This document shows, piece after piece, positions 38,738 to 46,919 of a DNA stretch of 64,000 nucleotides. The stretch lies in assembly GCA_029972225.1 (NCBI GenBank), contig CP124756.1, forward strand, positions 1,532,001 to 1,596,000. Direction: 5' to 3'. The stretch is from Candidatus Thiothrix putei (lineage in GTDB: Bacteria; Pseudomonadota; Gammaproteobacteria; Thiotrichales; Thiotrichaceae). A program made the translations under genes and the position numbers. Every line of letters starts with the position of its first letter. Within the stretch, counting starts at the first letter, position 1. The notes under the pieces are model-generated. The model was given only the letters and a program-made list of their open reading frames with translations, made no database searches and was not told the DNA's origin.

Positions 38738-39522
38738 TAAAAACCTGTATCCGTTTCCGATCGACTGGTGGCAATATCCCGCAAAGTGGGTACAGCAAGC
38801 CCGGCTGCATCAGCCATCTGTAAAGCACGTTGCAAGCGTGCAGGAGCGCTGCGCCCCATGCATTGATGTTCAGGGTCGCCTGCAAATGCGACCAGCATGG
38901 CTTGCAACAGTTCCGCATGATCCAATGTTTTGCCTGTCAGGTGTTGCTGCAAGGCGTGTACATCGTGTGCTATTGCTTGAACTAATTCAGGATGTTGTGC
39001 CCAAAGTGCGCCTACTGTTCCGCCAACCTTTAGCCCCGCTATGTTGCTGACGAGAATATAATAGTTTTTGCGTACCAACTCGAATAATAATTGGTAGTGA
39101 TCATGCACCAGATAATGAGGAATATCCAGCGTATTTAGACTGGCGGCCAATAATGCGGCATTTGCGCCATATAATGGCGAAGGAACCACTATTTTGACGT
39201 CTTGCCCGCGTTTTTTTTCAAACCATACCGAGATGATGCTGGGATCATTTAAACCATGGCGTTGCCAATCAGATGGCAAAAGCTCGTTTTGAATCAACGC
39301 TAAGCGCGATTTCCAAACAGAGGGTAGTTGTGTGAGGGTAGAGTGTAGGTCAGCTTCGCCTACTGCAACAATGACTAGGGCAGGATCGGGAATAGACTGT
39401 GCTTCCGTTTGCATATCCATATCACGGGTAATCGGATAAATCGGATGCCCTAGGCGCAAGCAGCCACGGGCGAAGATTGTTCCAATTTCACCAATACCGA
39501 TAATGACAATAGGCTGTTTCAC
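38737..39522 (-). CDS. Putative NAD(P)-dependent ketopantoate reductase-like protein
   Basis: A 261-residue protein beginning with a Rossmann motif (IVIIGIGEIGTIFARG) and ending in a helical domain that resembles the ApbA/PanE C-terminal fold. Clear PanE catalytic residues cannot be assigned with confidence, so the substrate is open. It precedes gspD with a one-base overlap (TAATG), so it is translated from the same mRNA as the secretion genes. That placement is not part of standard gsp operons. Confidence 0.5.
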   Translation of the reverse strand: MKQPIVIIGIGEIGTIFARGCLRLGHPIYPITRDMDMQTEAQSIPDPALVIVAVGEADLHSTLTQLPSVWKSRLALIQNELLPSDWQRHGLNDPSIISVWFEKKRGQDVKIVVPSPLYGANAALLAASLNTLDIPHYLVHDHYQLLFELVRKNYYILVSNIAGLKVGGTVGALWAQHPELVQAIAHDVHALQQHLTGKTLDHAELLQAMLVAFAGDPEHQCMGRSAPARLQRALQMADAAGLAVPTLRDIATSRSETDTGF

Positions 39523-39699
39523 GCTGTGCTCGCTGATCCGTTAGTTAAGTGCGCTGAGTCTAGCCAACCTGACGGGCGGCCTCAAGTGAATTGTACTTGT
39601 CATCCACCCGGTGCTGGCTCAATACTAGATGGCATCTTTTCTCGTAATGTTTGCTATTCTTGAGCACATCAAGATTTTAGTGGAGCTGCATAACAACAC

Positions 39700-40470
39700 A
39701 TGACCCCGAATCCTAACCGTACCCTGAGCGAAGCCGAAGGGTGGCTTACCCCCGCTTGGCCTGCACCTGCCAATATCCGTGCTGTTTGCACGACCCGACA
39801 CGGCGGAGTCAGCGAAGCACCATTTGACAGCCTCAACCTCGGCGATCACGTCGGCGATAACCCCTACGCCGTTGCCCGCAACCGCATGATTGTCGGCGAT
39901 ACCCTGCAACTGCCCTCCGAACCCTTGTGGCTCAAGCAAGTCCACGGTGTCGACGTATGCGGTATGGATGTGGGTGAATGCTACCCAACCGGCGATGCCT
40001 CCAGCGCGTTCGGCAAGGGGCAAGTGTGCGTCATTATGACCGCCGATTGCTTACCCGTGCTGTTCTGCGACAAAGCAGGGACGCGGGTAGCCGCTGCCCA
40101 TGCCGGATGGCGTGGGCTGGAAGCCGGTGTATTGGAACGCACCGTCGAATCCTTGCAATGCCCGCCCGCCGATGTGTTGGCATGGCTAGGGCCTGCGATT
40201 GGGCCGACGGCGTTTGAAGTGGGCGAGGAAGTCCGCGAGGCTTTCATGCAGCATGACCCCGCTGCCGCCAACGCTTTCCAGCCTTCCGATAACACGGGTA
40301 AGTGGTTGGCAGACATCTACCTGCTGGCGCGACAACGTTTGAATGCAGTCGGAGTTCACGCCATTTTCGGCGGCGACCTTTGCACGTACACGGATGCTGA
40401 ACGCTTTTTCTCCTACCGTCGCGACGGGCAAACCGGGCGCATGGCCTCCCTGATCTGGATGGCTGACTGA
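39700..40470 (+). CDS. pgeF: Purine nucleoside phosphorylase / peptidoglycan-editing factor (YfiH/PgeF family)
   Basis: A 256-residue Cu-oxidase_4 (laccase-domain) protein. The zinc-binding signatures are ADCLPVLFCD near residue 115 and AAAHAGWRGL near 128, with the earlier KQVHGVDV segment giving the first His. The family acts on purine nucleosides and, in E. coli, helps keep peptidoglycan composition correct. Residues 5-15 (NRTLSEAEGW) come from a 22-bp dispersed palindrome-like repeat that reads in frame and lengthens the N-terminus. The next gene begins directly at the stop. Confidence 0.92.
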   Translation: MTPNPNRTLSEAEGWLTPAWPAPANIRAVCTTRHGGVSEAPFDSLNLGDHVGDNPYAVARNRMIVGDTLQLPSEPLWLKQVHGVDVCGMDVGECYPTGDASSAFGKGQVCVIMTADCLPVLFCDKAGTRVAAAHAGWRGLEAGVLERTVESLQCPPADVLAWLGPAIGPTAFEVGEEVREAFMQHDPAAANAFQPSDNTGKWLADIYLLARQRLNAVGVHAIFGGDLCTYTDAERFFSYRRDGQTGRMASLIWMAD

Positions 40471-41442
40471 ATGACCGCGCCACAACTGGCAGTGCACAAC
40501 CTCAGCGTGAGTTTCCGTCTTAAAACCGGTCAACATTTGCAGGCACTCAGCGACGTGTCATTTACTGTGCAAGCGGGTGAAACGGTGGGGATTGTCGGTG
40601 AATCCGGCTGCGGAAAATCCACGCTTGCCCGCACTATTTTGCAATTGGTGACACCCACACAAGGCACGGTCGAATGGCAAGGTAAAGCACTGAATCCGCA
40701 CGATAGGGCAGCGATGAAAGCCTATCGCCGCGCTGTGCAATGCATTTTTCAAGACCCGCTGGATGCGCTGAATCCGCGCATGACGGTGAGTGATATTCTG
40801 CAAGAACCGCTCCTCGCCTTGCGCCCGGAGTTGGGTAAGGCAGCGATTCGCCAGCGTGCTGTTGACTTGCTGCAAGCTGTGGGCTTGGCGGCGGAAATGG
40901 GCAGTCGTTACCCACACGAATTTTCCGGCGGGCAATGCCAACGTATTGGTATTGCACGAGCGTTAAGTGTAGAACCGCAACTGATCGTGTGCGATGAGCC
41001 GGTGAGTGCGTTGGATGTGTCAATTCAGGGGCAGATTGTGAAATTGCTGGCGGATTTGCAGCGCGATCACGACTTGACGCTGCTGTTTATTTCGCATGAT
41101 TTGAGTGTGGTGAAGTCACTCAGTAACCGTGTGTTGGTGTTGTATTTGGGCAGAATCATGGAAATCGCGGATACGGCGAGTTTGTATGCGGAGCCGCTGC
41201 ACCCTTACACGCGCATGTTGTTGGCAGCGATCCCACTGTTTGATCCGCAACAGGAACGGGCGCGTCTGGCAAACATAGTGGTTGGGGCAGGGGAGTTGCC
41301 TTCGCCCTTAAATCCACCAGCAGGCTGTGTGTTTCATACACGCTGTCCACAGGTGCAGCCGGTATGCCGGACGCACGTACCCGTATGCCGAGAGGTGATG
41401 GGCAGACAAGTGGCGTGCCATTTAGTGAAGGATGTTAATTGA
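40471..41442 (+). CDS. Oligopeptide/dipeptide ABC transporter ATP-binding protein (DppF/OppF-like)
   Basis: A 323-residue ATPase with Walker A GESGCGKST, Q loop CIFQDPLDALNPRMTV, signature FSGGQCQR, Walker B LIVCDEPVSALD and H loop ISHDL. The C-terminal oligo_HPY segment includes HPYTRMLLAAIPLFD and the cysteine-bearing CVFHTRCPQVQPVCR, which mark the peptide/nickel family. No permease or binding protein is adjacent. It starts right after pgeF and overlaps the DUF938 gene by one base. Confidence 0.9.
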   Translation: MTAPQLAVHNLSVSFRLKTGQHLQALSDVSFTVQAGETVGIVGESGCGKSTLARTILQLVTPTQGTVEWQGKALNPHDRAAMKAYRRAVQCIFQDPLDALNPRMTVSDILQEPLLALRPELGKAAIRQRAVDLLQAVGLAAEMGSRYPHEFSGGQCQRIGIARALSVEPQLIVCDEPVSALDVSIQGQIVKLLADLQRDHDLTLLFISHDLSVVKSLSNRVLVLYLGRIMEIADTASLYAEPLHPYTRMLLAAIPLFDPQQERARLANIVVGAGELPSPLNPPAGCVFHTRCPQVQPVCRTHVPVCREVMGRQVACHLVKDVN

Positions 41443-41754
41443 TGTTAAGTAAACCGTTTTCCGAAGCGTGTGAAGAAAATAAAGCGCCGATTTTGGCAGT
41501 ACTTGCGCCGTTGTTGCGGGATTGCCGTGCAGTACTGGAAATCGGTAGCGGCACGGGACAGCACGCGGTGCATTTCGCCGCAGCAATGCCGCAGTTGGTG
41601 TGGCACACCAGCGATGTGGCGGCACATCATGCGGGGATTCAATTGTGGTTGGATGAGGCAGGTTTGCCGAATACGCGTGCGCCGCTGGCTTTGGATGTGG
41701 TAAGCGATGTGTGGCCTGAGTTGGCGGTGGATGCGGTGTATTCTGCTAACACGG

Positions 41755-43136
41755 GAGCCACTTGCAAAATTACATTTTCAGCGTGAACCTTCCTTCATCT
41801 GAAGGAAAAAAGAAGTGTGGGCTGCCGTTTTCGGCGATAATAGAAGCGTCAAAACAACCATTAAGCCCACGCTATGAATTCTACCGAACGCGCCCTGATT
41901 GCACAACGCTGGAGTTTGCTGCAAATTGAAATACTGCCTTGCTTCAATGATGCCTTTGGCACATTGACCCCCAAGCTTGAAAAGCTCATTCACGTACTGG
42001 AGCTGACGCGCATTGAAGATTTTGTGCGCTCTTTTCGTGATGGGTCTGGACGGCCAGCGACGGAGCGATCTTGGTTTGCCAATGCTTTTGTCGCCAAAAG
42101 CGTGCTCAATATTGTCAATACGCGAGCACTCATTGACCGGCTGCAAAACGATCGCTCCCTGCGACGCATCTGCGGGTTTCCCCTGACCAAGAAACTGCCT
42201 TCCGAATCCACCTTTTCACGTGCCTTCGCTGAATTTGCTGAACAGCGTTTAGCGGAACGTGTGCATGAAACGTTGGTGAAAACGTATTTGGGCGATGCGC
42301 TGATCGGCCACCTGTGTCGGGATTCAACAGCCATTGAGGCACGTGAACGGCCTGTTGCCGAGGAAAAGCCAAAGAAAAAACAAGGGCAAACACGGATTCA
42401 GCGCCAACGGGAACAGTCACTTCAGCAAGCACTCGATGAGATACCGGTTCAGTGTAACCGGGGGACGAAGAAGAATGCCCAAGGCTACAAGCACAGTTGG
42501 AACGGCTACAAACTGCATATCGATACCGCCGATTGTGGTGTCCCGATAGCAGCCATTCTGTCTTCCGCCTCCTTTCACGACAGCGGGGCAGCCATCCCAC
42601 TCTCTCAAATCAGTGCCCAACGTGTCACCAGTCTCTACGACCTGATGGATGCGGCCTATTGCAGTGCTGATTTGCACGAATACAGCCGTCATCTGGGGCA
42701 TGTCCCTCTGATTGATCACAATCCTCGCGGCGGACAGAAAGAAGCGTTTGAACCTGCTGATGCCGAGCGTTACAAAATTCGCAGCACCGTAGAACGAACC
42801 AATGCCCGCCTGAAGGATGAATTTGGTGGTCGGAATGTGTGGGTGCAAGGTGCGCAAAAAGTTTACAGCCACTTGATGTTTGGGATTTTGGTGTTGAGTG
42901 CTGATCAACTGATGCGTGTCTTGTTATAAAGCGACTGGGTTTGAAAAAACACGGGAAGACTGACTGAAAAACAGGAGCAGTCGCATCGGTATGGGTGAAA
43001 TTTAGCAAAAGTTACGGTAAAACTGAAAAAGCTCAGGTTTCGTTGGTCAAATTGAGTAAAAAATCGGCTGAATATGCGGCGTTCGGTCAATGCTGAAAAT
43101 TGAGCAACTCAGTTTGTCGGATTTTGCAAGTCGCTC
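41755..43136 (+). mobile_element. IS5-like insertion sequence (1382 bp)
   Basis: Terminal inverted repeats GAGCCACTTGCAAAAT and, reversed from the right, GAGCGACTTGCAAAAT differ at one base. The ACGG target duplication is at 41751-41754 and 43137-43140. One transposase gene lies inside; the 200 bp after it are noncoding element sequence. It interrupts the DUF938 gene. Confidence 0.92.
41874..42929 (+). CDS. DDE transposase, IS4/IS5 superfamily
   Basis: A 351-residue transposase. The N-terminal DUF772-like region precedes a DDE domain in which the first Asp is likely in LCRDSTAIEARER, the second in LYDLMDAAYCS and the Glu in RSTVERTNARLKDEFGG. A basic insert (KPKKKQGQTRIQRQRE) follows the first Asp. 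The 4-bp target duplication fits IS5-type elements; the exact IS group cannot be settled without a database search. The gene appears intact. Confidence 0.88.
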   Translation: MNSTERALIAQRWSLLQIEILPCFNDAFGTLTPKLEKLIHVLELTRIEDFVRSFRDGSGRPATERSWFANAFVAKSVLNIVNTRALIDRLQNDRSLRRICGFPLTKKLPSESTFSRAFAEFAEQRLAERVHETLVKTYLGDALIGHLCRDSTAIEARERPVAEEKPKKKQGQTRIQRQREQSLQQALDEIPVQCNRGTKKNAQGYKHSWNGYKLHIDTADCGVPIAAILSSASFHDSGAAIPLSQISAQRVTSLYDLMDAAYCSADLHEYSRHLGHVPLIDHNPRGGQKEAFEPADAERYKIRSTVERTNARLKDEFGGRNVWVQGAQKVYSHLMFGILVLSADQLMRVLL

Positions 43137-43429
43137 ACGGTGCACATTATGGGTTGGTCGGAAGTAGAGGCGTTTTTCGCCGGTGTTGGCAAGTTGTTGC
43201 CAGTCGGTGGCTTATTTGTGTTGTATGGCCCGTTCAACTATGACGGGCAATACACCAGTGCTAGCAATGCGCGGTTTGATCAGTGGTTGAAGCAGCGCGA
43301 TCCGCGTAGTGGAATTCGGGATTTCGCCGACCTGAACCGGTTGGCGGAACAGGCGGGGATGAGGTTTCAGTACGATTACGTTATGCCGGTGAATAATCGG
43401 CTGCTGGTGTGGCGCAAGGCGTAGCATTT

Positions 43430-43600
43430 TTATGTTTGCGCTGGCTTGGCGGCATCGGTGTTTTTTGCGTCTTGCTGTGCTTGTTCCCATTTCTGTAATT
43501 CTGTGCGGTAAATGTCCCACACGCAGGGGTCACAGCCGCTTTCGCAGCATTCGTTGGGGGCGGGTGGTTGGGGTTTTTCGGTGATGGGCGATGGTTGCAT
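43430..43600 (-). CDS. Small oxidoreductase-like (PF09791-type) cysteine protein
   Basis: A 56-residue protein starting at the ATG 43598-43600, which is preceded by GGAGCAACC. A proline-rich start leads to ECCESGCDPCVWDIY, the cysteine pattern of the 'oxidoreductase-like' N-terminal domain. A longer open frame to 44125 crosses an opposite-strand gene and is not used. The C-terminus is Gln/Asp/Ala-rich. Function is unknown; the cysteines suggest metal binding. Confidence 0.72.
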   Translation of the reverse strand: MQPSPITEKPQPPAPNECCESGCDPCVWDIYRTELQKWEQAQQDAKNTDAAKPAQT

Positions 43601-43709
43601 AGCGGTTGCTCCTGATTTTATGGGCGCAACATAGCAAGTTGAGGCTAGTGGGGCTAGTGTTTTGCAATATGCGATACTTTGCGTACATAACGGATTTGAG
43701 GAATACGCC

Positions 43710-43985
43710 ATGAAGCATTCAGATTTTGAAATTGGCACGGAGTTTTTCACTGCATCCGGCAAGTGGCGGTGTACTGATGTTGGCACTCGTGTGATTGTGG
43801 CGATTTCGCTAGAGCCAAGAGAAACAGTGCGTCTGTGGACGGATGCGGCAGGGGAGCGGGTGCAAGAAACCTTCATCAGTGATGACCCGCGTGACCTTAT
43901 TGGGTCGCCGTATAGCGTGGCGGAGTTGGTGTTTGACGAATATGATCTGGATGGTTGTTCCACTGACCCCGATGATTTTCTCTGA
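43710..43985 (+). CDS. Hypothetical protein, 91 residues
   Basis: The start MKHSDFEIGTEFFTASGKWR is preceded by GAGGAAT, better than the in-frame upstream codon at 43662. The sequence is acidic with a short beta-rich look (GTRVIVAISLEP) and an Asp-rich end (DEYDLDGCSTDPDDF). I do not recognise the family. It is divergent from the 56-residue cysteine protein and lies in the toxin-antitoxin-rich region. Confidence 0.6.
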   Translation: MKHSDFEIGTEFFTASGKWRCTDVGTRVIVAISLEPRETVRLWTDAAGERVQETFISDDPRDLIGSPYSVAELVFDEYDLDGCSTDPDDFL

Positions 43986-44084
43986 CGGAGGCAGGGATAA
44001 CATTTGTTGCAGCAATCCAGCCGCAAGGTTGTCAATCGTGCCCCTCGCTTGCTGCTGAAAAAGTCAACTAAGGGTGGCAAGCAA

Positions 44085-44234
44085 ATGGATACGGAAAACC
44101 ACCGAGCAGCGGTAAAGCACGTCATTGAAACTTACACCGGATTTTGCTCTGCTCACGGCAACATTCGGTTGAATACTGTGTTTGATTACCCAGCTACCAA
44201 CTCATCCCCCTCACACGGATCTTGTCCACCTTGA
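44085..44234 (+). pseudogene. Short fragment, possibly the N-terminus of a XisI-like protein
   Basis: A 49-residue frame (MDTENHRAAVKHVIETYTGF, then GNIRLNTVFDY) ends in sequence that overlaps the antitoxin gene on the other strand. The helix plus VFD strand resembles the start of XisI-type proteins, but the match is weak and only about 40 residues remain. The translation past DYPATN is just the reverse of the antitoxin. It may be non-functional debris. Confidence 0.25.
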
Positions 44235-44443
44235 CGAGTCAGAATGCGCTTGAACGCATCCATATCTGCTCTTTGTTGACGTTCAGTGAAAAAACGGGCG
44301 GTTTTCATTGCAGCCAGTTTTTCTGCTACGGCGATAGCGATAAATTGATTGATGCTCACACCGTCATTGTTTGCCGCTTCATTGACCGCCTCTTTGAGAG
44401 AGCGGGGTAGGCGCAGAGGGTAAGTTGCCGTTTGTTGTTTCAT
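44186..44443 (-). CDS. Ribbon-helix-helix antitoxin (HicB/Arc type)
   Basis: An 85-residue protein with an RHH fold near the N-terminus: strand TYPLRLPRSL, then helices around EAVNEAANNDG and SINQFIAIAVAEKLAAM. The C-terminal 35 residues would wrap the toxin. It follows the PIN toxin with a 4-bp ATGA overlap, so the order is toxin first, antitoxin second, the reverse of most type II pairs. It probably also represses the operon. Confidence 0.85.
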   Translation of the reverse strand: MKQQTATYPLRLPRSLKEAVNEAANNDGVSINQFIAIAVAEKLAAMKTARFFTERQQRADMDAFKRILTRQGGQDPCEGDELVAG

Positions 44444-44868
44444 ATGCGAATTCTCCTAATGGCATCAGCGGGACGCATGGCTTGGATACCGAAACGGGCG
44501 GGGGCATCGCCATAATCGCGCAGATTGAAGGTAACAAGTATGTCTGCCCTGCCATTGATAGCGGTTTCTAACACCATTTCATCAGCAGGGTCATGTAATT
44601 GTGGTCGCCACAAAAAGTCCATGTGGACGGGTTCGACCAATGCGATCACAGCATCGACAAAAATGCTGGCTTCTTCCTTGCTCAATTGGGCTTCTGTCCA
44701 ATGGCGCGTTTCCAGGCATTTCGCTTCATATTCCAGTGCTAAGGGAACGCTTGCTAGTAAACAGACTTGTGATGTATCCGCTGCGATTTGCAAAATAGCC
44801 GCAGAAGCTCCCGTTGGGCTACGCATGGCAGCGATGATTACATCTGTATCCAAAACACAGCGAAGCAT
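44440..44868 (-). CDS. PIN-domain ribonuclease toxin
   Basis: A 142-residue PIN toxin starting at the ATG at 44868 (AAGGAAC site); the open frame to 44946 adds 26 non-conserved residues. Acidic active-site positions are visible: LDTDVII near residue 6, an ALEYEAKCLE segment in the middle, DPADEMVLETAI near 97, and the TFNLRDY end near 117. It belongs to the 'putative toxin component, PIN family' group that cleaves RNA. It overlaps the antitoxin gene. Confidence 0.86.
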   Translation of the reverse strand: MLRCVLDTDVIIAAMRSPTGASAAILQIAADTSQVCLLASVPLALEYEAKCLETRHWTEAQLSKEEASIFVDAVIALVEPVHMDFLWRPQLHDPADEMVLETAINGRADILVTFNLRDYGDAPARFGIQAMRPADAIRRIRI

Positions 44869-44941
44869 GATGTTCCTTGTTGAGTGGTATCTTATATGAC
44901 ATCTTATGTAATATCTAAGATTATGGCAAAGAGAGTTTTTG

Positions 44942-45112
44942 AGCAATCAAGGGGTAGAAGAAAAAGCCATCGTGCTGGCGTTTTTGGAAGAGCCGGAAAT
45001 CGCAGCCGTAGCTAGTACGCTTGAAGGCTCTTTCGGCAGCATCAAGGTAAAGAAAAAAGTGACCTTGGAACAAATGGATGAAGCTATCCGTCAACGTGGG
45101 GCAACACTTTGA
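44942..45112 (+). pseudogene. Antitoxin remnant of a second toxin-antitoxin pair
   Basis: An open frame reads SNQGVEEKAIVLAFLEEPEI, then GSIKVKKKVTLEQMDEAI and RQRGATL before a stop at 45110. The ending resembles AbrB- or RHH-type antitoxins that sit upstream of VapC. There is no good ATG or ribosome site, and the N-terminal DNA-binding half is not seen. Its stop overlaps the TTG of a VapC-like start, as in intact vapBC pairs. Confidence 0.5.
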
Positions 45113-45159
45113 TTGCGGTCGATACCAACATACTGGTTCGGGTTCTGACAAATCAATAG
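45109..45159 (+). pseudogene. Truncated VapC-type PIN toxin (first 16 residues)
   Basis: TTG start, then IAVDTNILVRVLTNQ and a TAG stop. The DTNILVR start is the hallmark of VapC toxins with the first catalytic Asp, but the remaining 110 or so residues are absent. The break coincides with the point where the acyltransferase gene on the other strand is also cut. Confidence 0.6.
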
Positions 45160-46472
45160 AGTCTGACCCCATTGATTCCCCACGAATACGCTTCCCACGA
45201 TGCAAACGACAAATCAAACACCTTTTGCTTCAGTTCGTGTGCGGGAATGGTTTCCGGCAAGGCTTTGCCAAACGACACCACGATGTCACGCTTGAAACCG
45301 GACTGGCGATTTTCGCGCAAAAAGCCGCTGGAACGTGAAAACCGGCTGCCCCACAAACCGTGCAGGTAAAACGGCACAATCACCGCGCCCGTGCCTTTCA
45401 CCGCTTTTTCATAACCGCGCTTGAATTCGGACAACTGCCCTGTGCGGCTAATCGTGCCTTCCGGGAATAAACACACCACCTCGCCTGCTTTGAGCATTTC
45501 CGTGACTTTTTCCAGCGAATCCGCACTCGCCCCGCTGCTGATCGGGATGACACCAAACCAGTTGAGAAAACCTTTTAAATACCAACGTTCGTAATAGCCT
45601 TTTTCGATCACGAAATGCAACTGGCGCGGGCTTGCCATTTGCACCAAAGCCCAGTCGATGAAACTGATGTGATTACCCAGCAATAACACCCCACCGGATG
45701 CGGGCAAGTGTTCAAACCCCAACACTTTCAAGCGGTAACGCGCATGAAATAGGCGACTAAACACATAGCGCAGCAACGATTGCGGCATTTGGTAAATGGT
45801 ATACAACGTGCCCATCACGGTGACTAAACTCAACGCCGTCAGTAACACAGGCGTGTCTAGCCCTAACCACAGCAATAATGCGCAGCTACTGGTAAACAGC
45901 AACATGATCAGGGTTTGGGTCAGCACGTCAATGCGGCTGGCTTTGGTTTGATGCTCCGGGGTGGCGAGGTAAGTCAGAAGGGCTTGTAACGGCATAATGA
46001 ATAAAGCACCCATCGCGCCTAACAAGCTCATGATGCCAACGTATACCGCAGTAGAAAGCGGCAGTCCCAAGGCGAGAACACTGCCCATGACACCTAACGC
46101 GCCGACAGGAATCAGCCCCGTTTCAATGTGTGTTTGTGGCAGTGCCGCCATCCGCCAACTGATGAAGACAAAAAAGAACACAAAGCCCAGCCAAGGCCAG
46201 ATTTGTTCTTGCAGCATAAGCAAGGTTAGCGTAATGCCCCAGAACACCCCTTTACCTAAGATCGTGAGCCACAAATCAGGGGGGCGACGCACTGTCTGCC
46301 AATCGGCTTGTGTGCAGGACGCACGCTGATAGTTCACCGCACCGAATACGGCAAAAGCTAGGGTGACTAATAAAATAGCCACAGGTTTCCCCATCCATAC
46401 TTGGAGGAGGGAACTAATCAGTAAGGCAGCAATAAAAACCATTAACCCGTAAGTGCGTATAGCTTGCAACAT
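45153..46472 (-). CDS. MFS-like / PlsC acyltransferase protein, 3'-truncated Aas-type
   Basis: A 439-residue protein. Residues 1-225 form about six membrane helices like the second half of an LplT/MFS exporter. A PlsC domain follows (about 235-420) with LLLGNHISFIDWALVQ holding the HX4D motif and VCLFPEGTISRTG holding the acyl-acceptor site. In Aas-type fusions an AMP-forming acyl-ACP synthetase follows; here the frame breaks off after LSFASWEAYSWG and ends with GINGVRLY, encoded by the sequence at the junction near 45160-45180. The synthetase part is missing. It may retain acyltransferase activity. Confidence 0.7.
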   Translation of the reverse strand: MLQAIRTYGLMVFIAALLISSLLQVWMGKPVAILLVTLAFAVFGAVNYQRASCTQADWQTVRRPPDLWLTILGKGVFWGITLTLLMLQEQIWPWLGFVFFFVFISWRMAALPQTHIETGLIPVGALGVMGSVLALGLPLSTAVYVGIMSLLGAMGALFIMPLQALLTYLATPEHQTKASRIDVLTQTLIMLLFTSSCALLLWLGLDTPVLLTALSLVTVMGTLYTIYQMPQSLLRYVFSRLFHARYRLKVLGFEHLPASGGVLLLGNHISFIDWALVQMASPRQLHFVIEKGYYERWYLKGFLNWFGVIPISSGASADSLEKVTEMLKAGEVVCLFPEGTISRTGQLSEFKRGYEKAVKGTGAVIVPFYLHGLWGSRFSRSSGFLRENRQSGFKRDIVVSFGKALPETIPAHELKQKVFDLSFASWEAYSWGINGVRLY

Positions 46473-46919
46473 GGGGCATCATCCTCTTTCAAAATGTCGT
46501 TGTTATGGGGATGCAAGATAACGCGCGAGTGGCGCATTCTGCAACGTTTGTAGGATGAATTACCGTTCTTCGGGTTTCGGTTGGTGTGGTCTTGCGTGAA
46601 ATGCTACCATACTAATAGCCAATATATTTTTCTAATGAAACATAAGAATCGGCATAAAAATTTACAAAGTATCTAATGAGACAGGGGCTGCTAATGAAAA
46701 CGACCAACCAATCACGGGCGTTGCAACGCTCATCCTTCGCTATCGGTGTATGTGCGGCAATGCTGTTTGTGGGCAGTTCGTCCGCGTATGCACTTGATTC
46801 TATGACCTTGCCTGCTGGTGTGCCAAAACCGTCATTTGCCGATAGTTTTGTGGTGATTGATGACGCAGGCAATCCTGATGATAACCGTGCAGGTAACTAT
46901 GGTGGTGTGGGGTATAAGT

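Larger units (their letters stand above)
41442..43424 (+). pseudogene. DUF938 methyltransferase-like gene, split by an insertion sequence
   Basis: The 5' part (41442-41754) has the SAM-binding motif VLEIGSGTGQHAVHF near residue 30 and stops being native at SANT. The 3' part (43141-43424) resumes as HIMGWSEVEAFF and contains LLPVGGLFVLYGPFNYDGQYTS. Deleting the element with one copy of the 4-bp ACGG duplication gives a 597-bp frame of 198 residues reading SANTVHIMGW, normal for DUF938. The family is a predicted class I SAM methyltransferase of unknown substrate. Recent inactivation by insertion is the simplest reading. Confidence 0.88.

Noticed and set aside
43430..44125. Long 231-residue version of the oxidoreductase-like gene
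   Set aside because: The first 175 residues run opposite another gene and are low in conserved pattern; the ATG at 43598-43600 with a good ribosome site explains the real protein.
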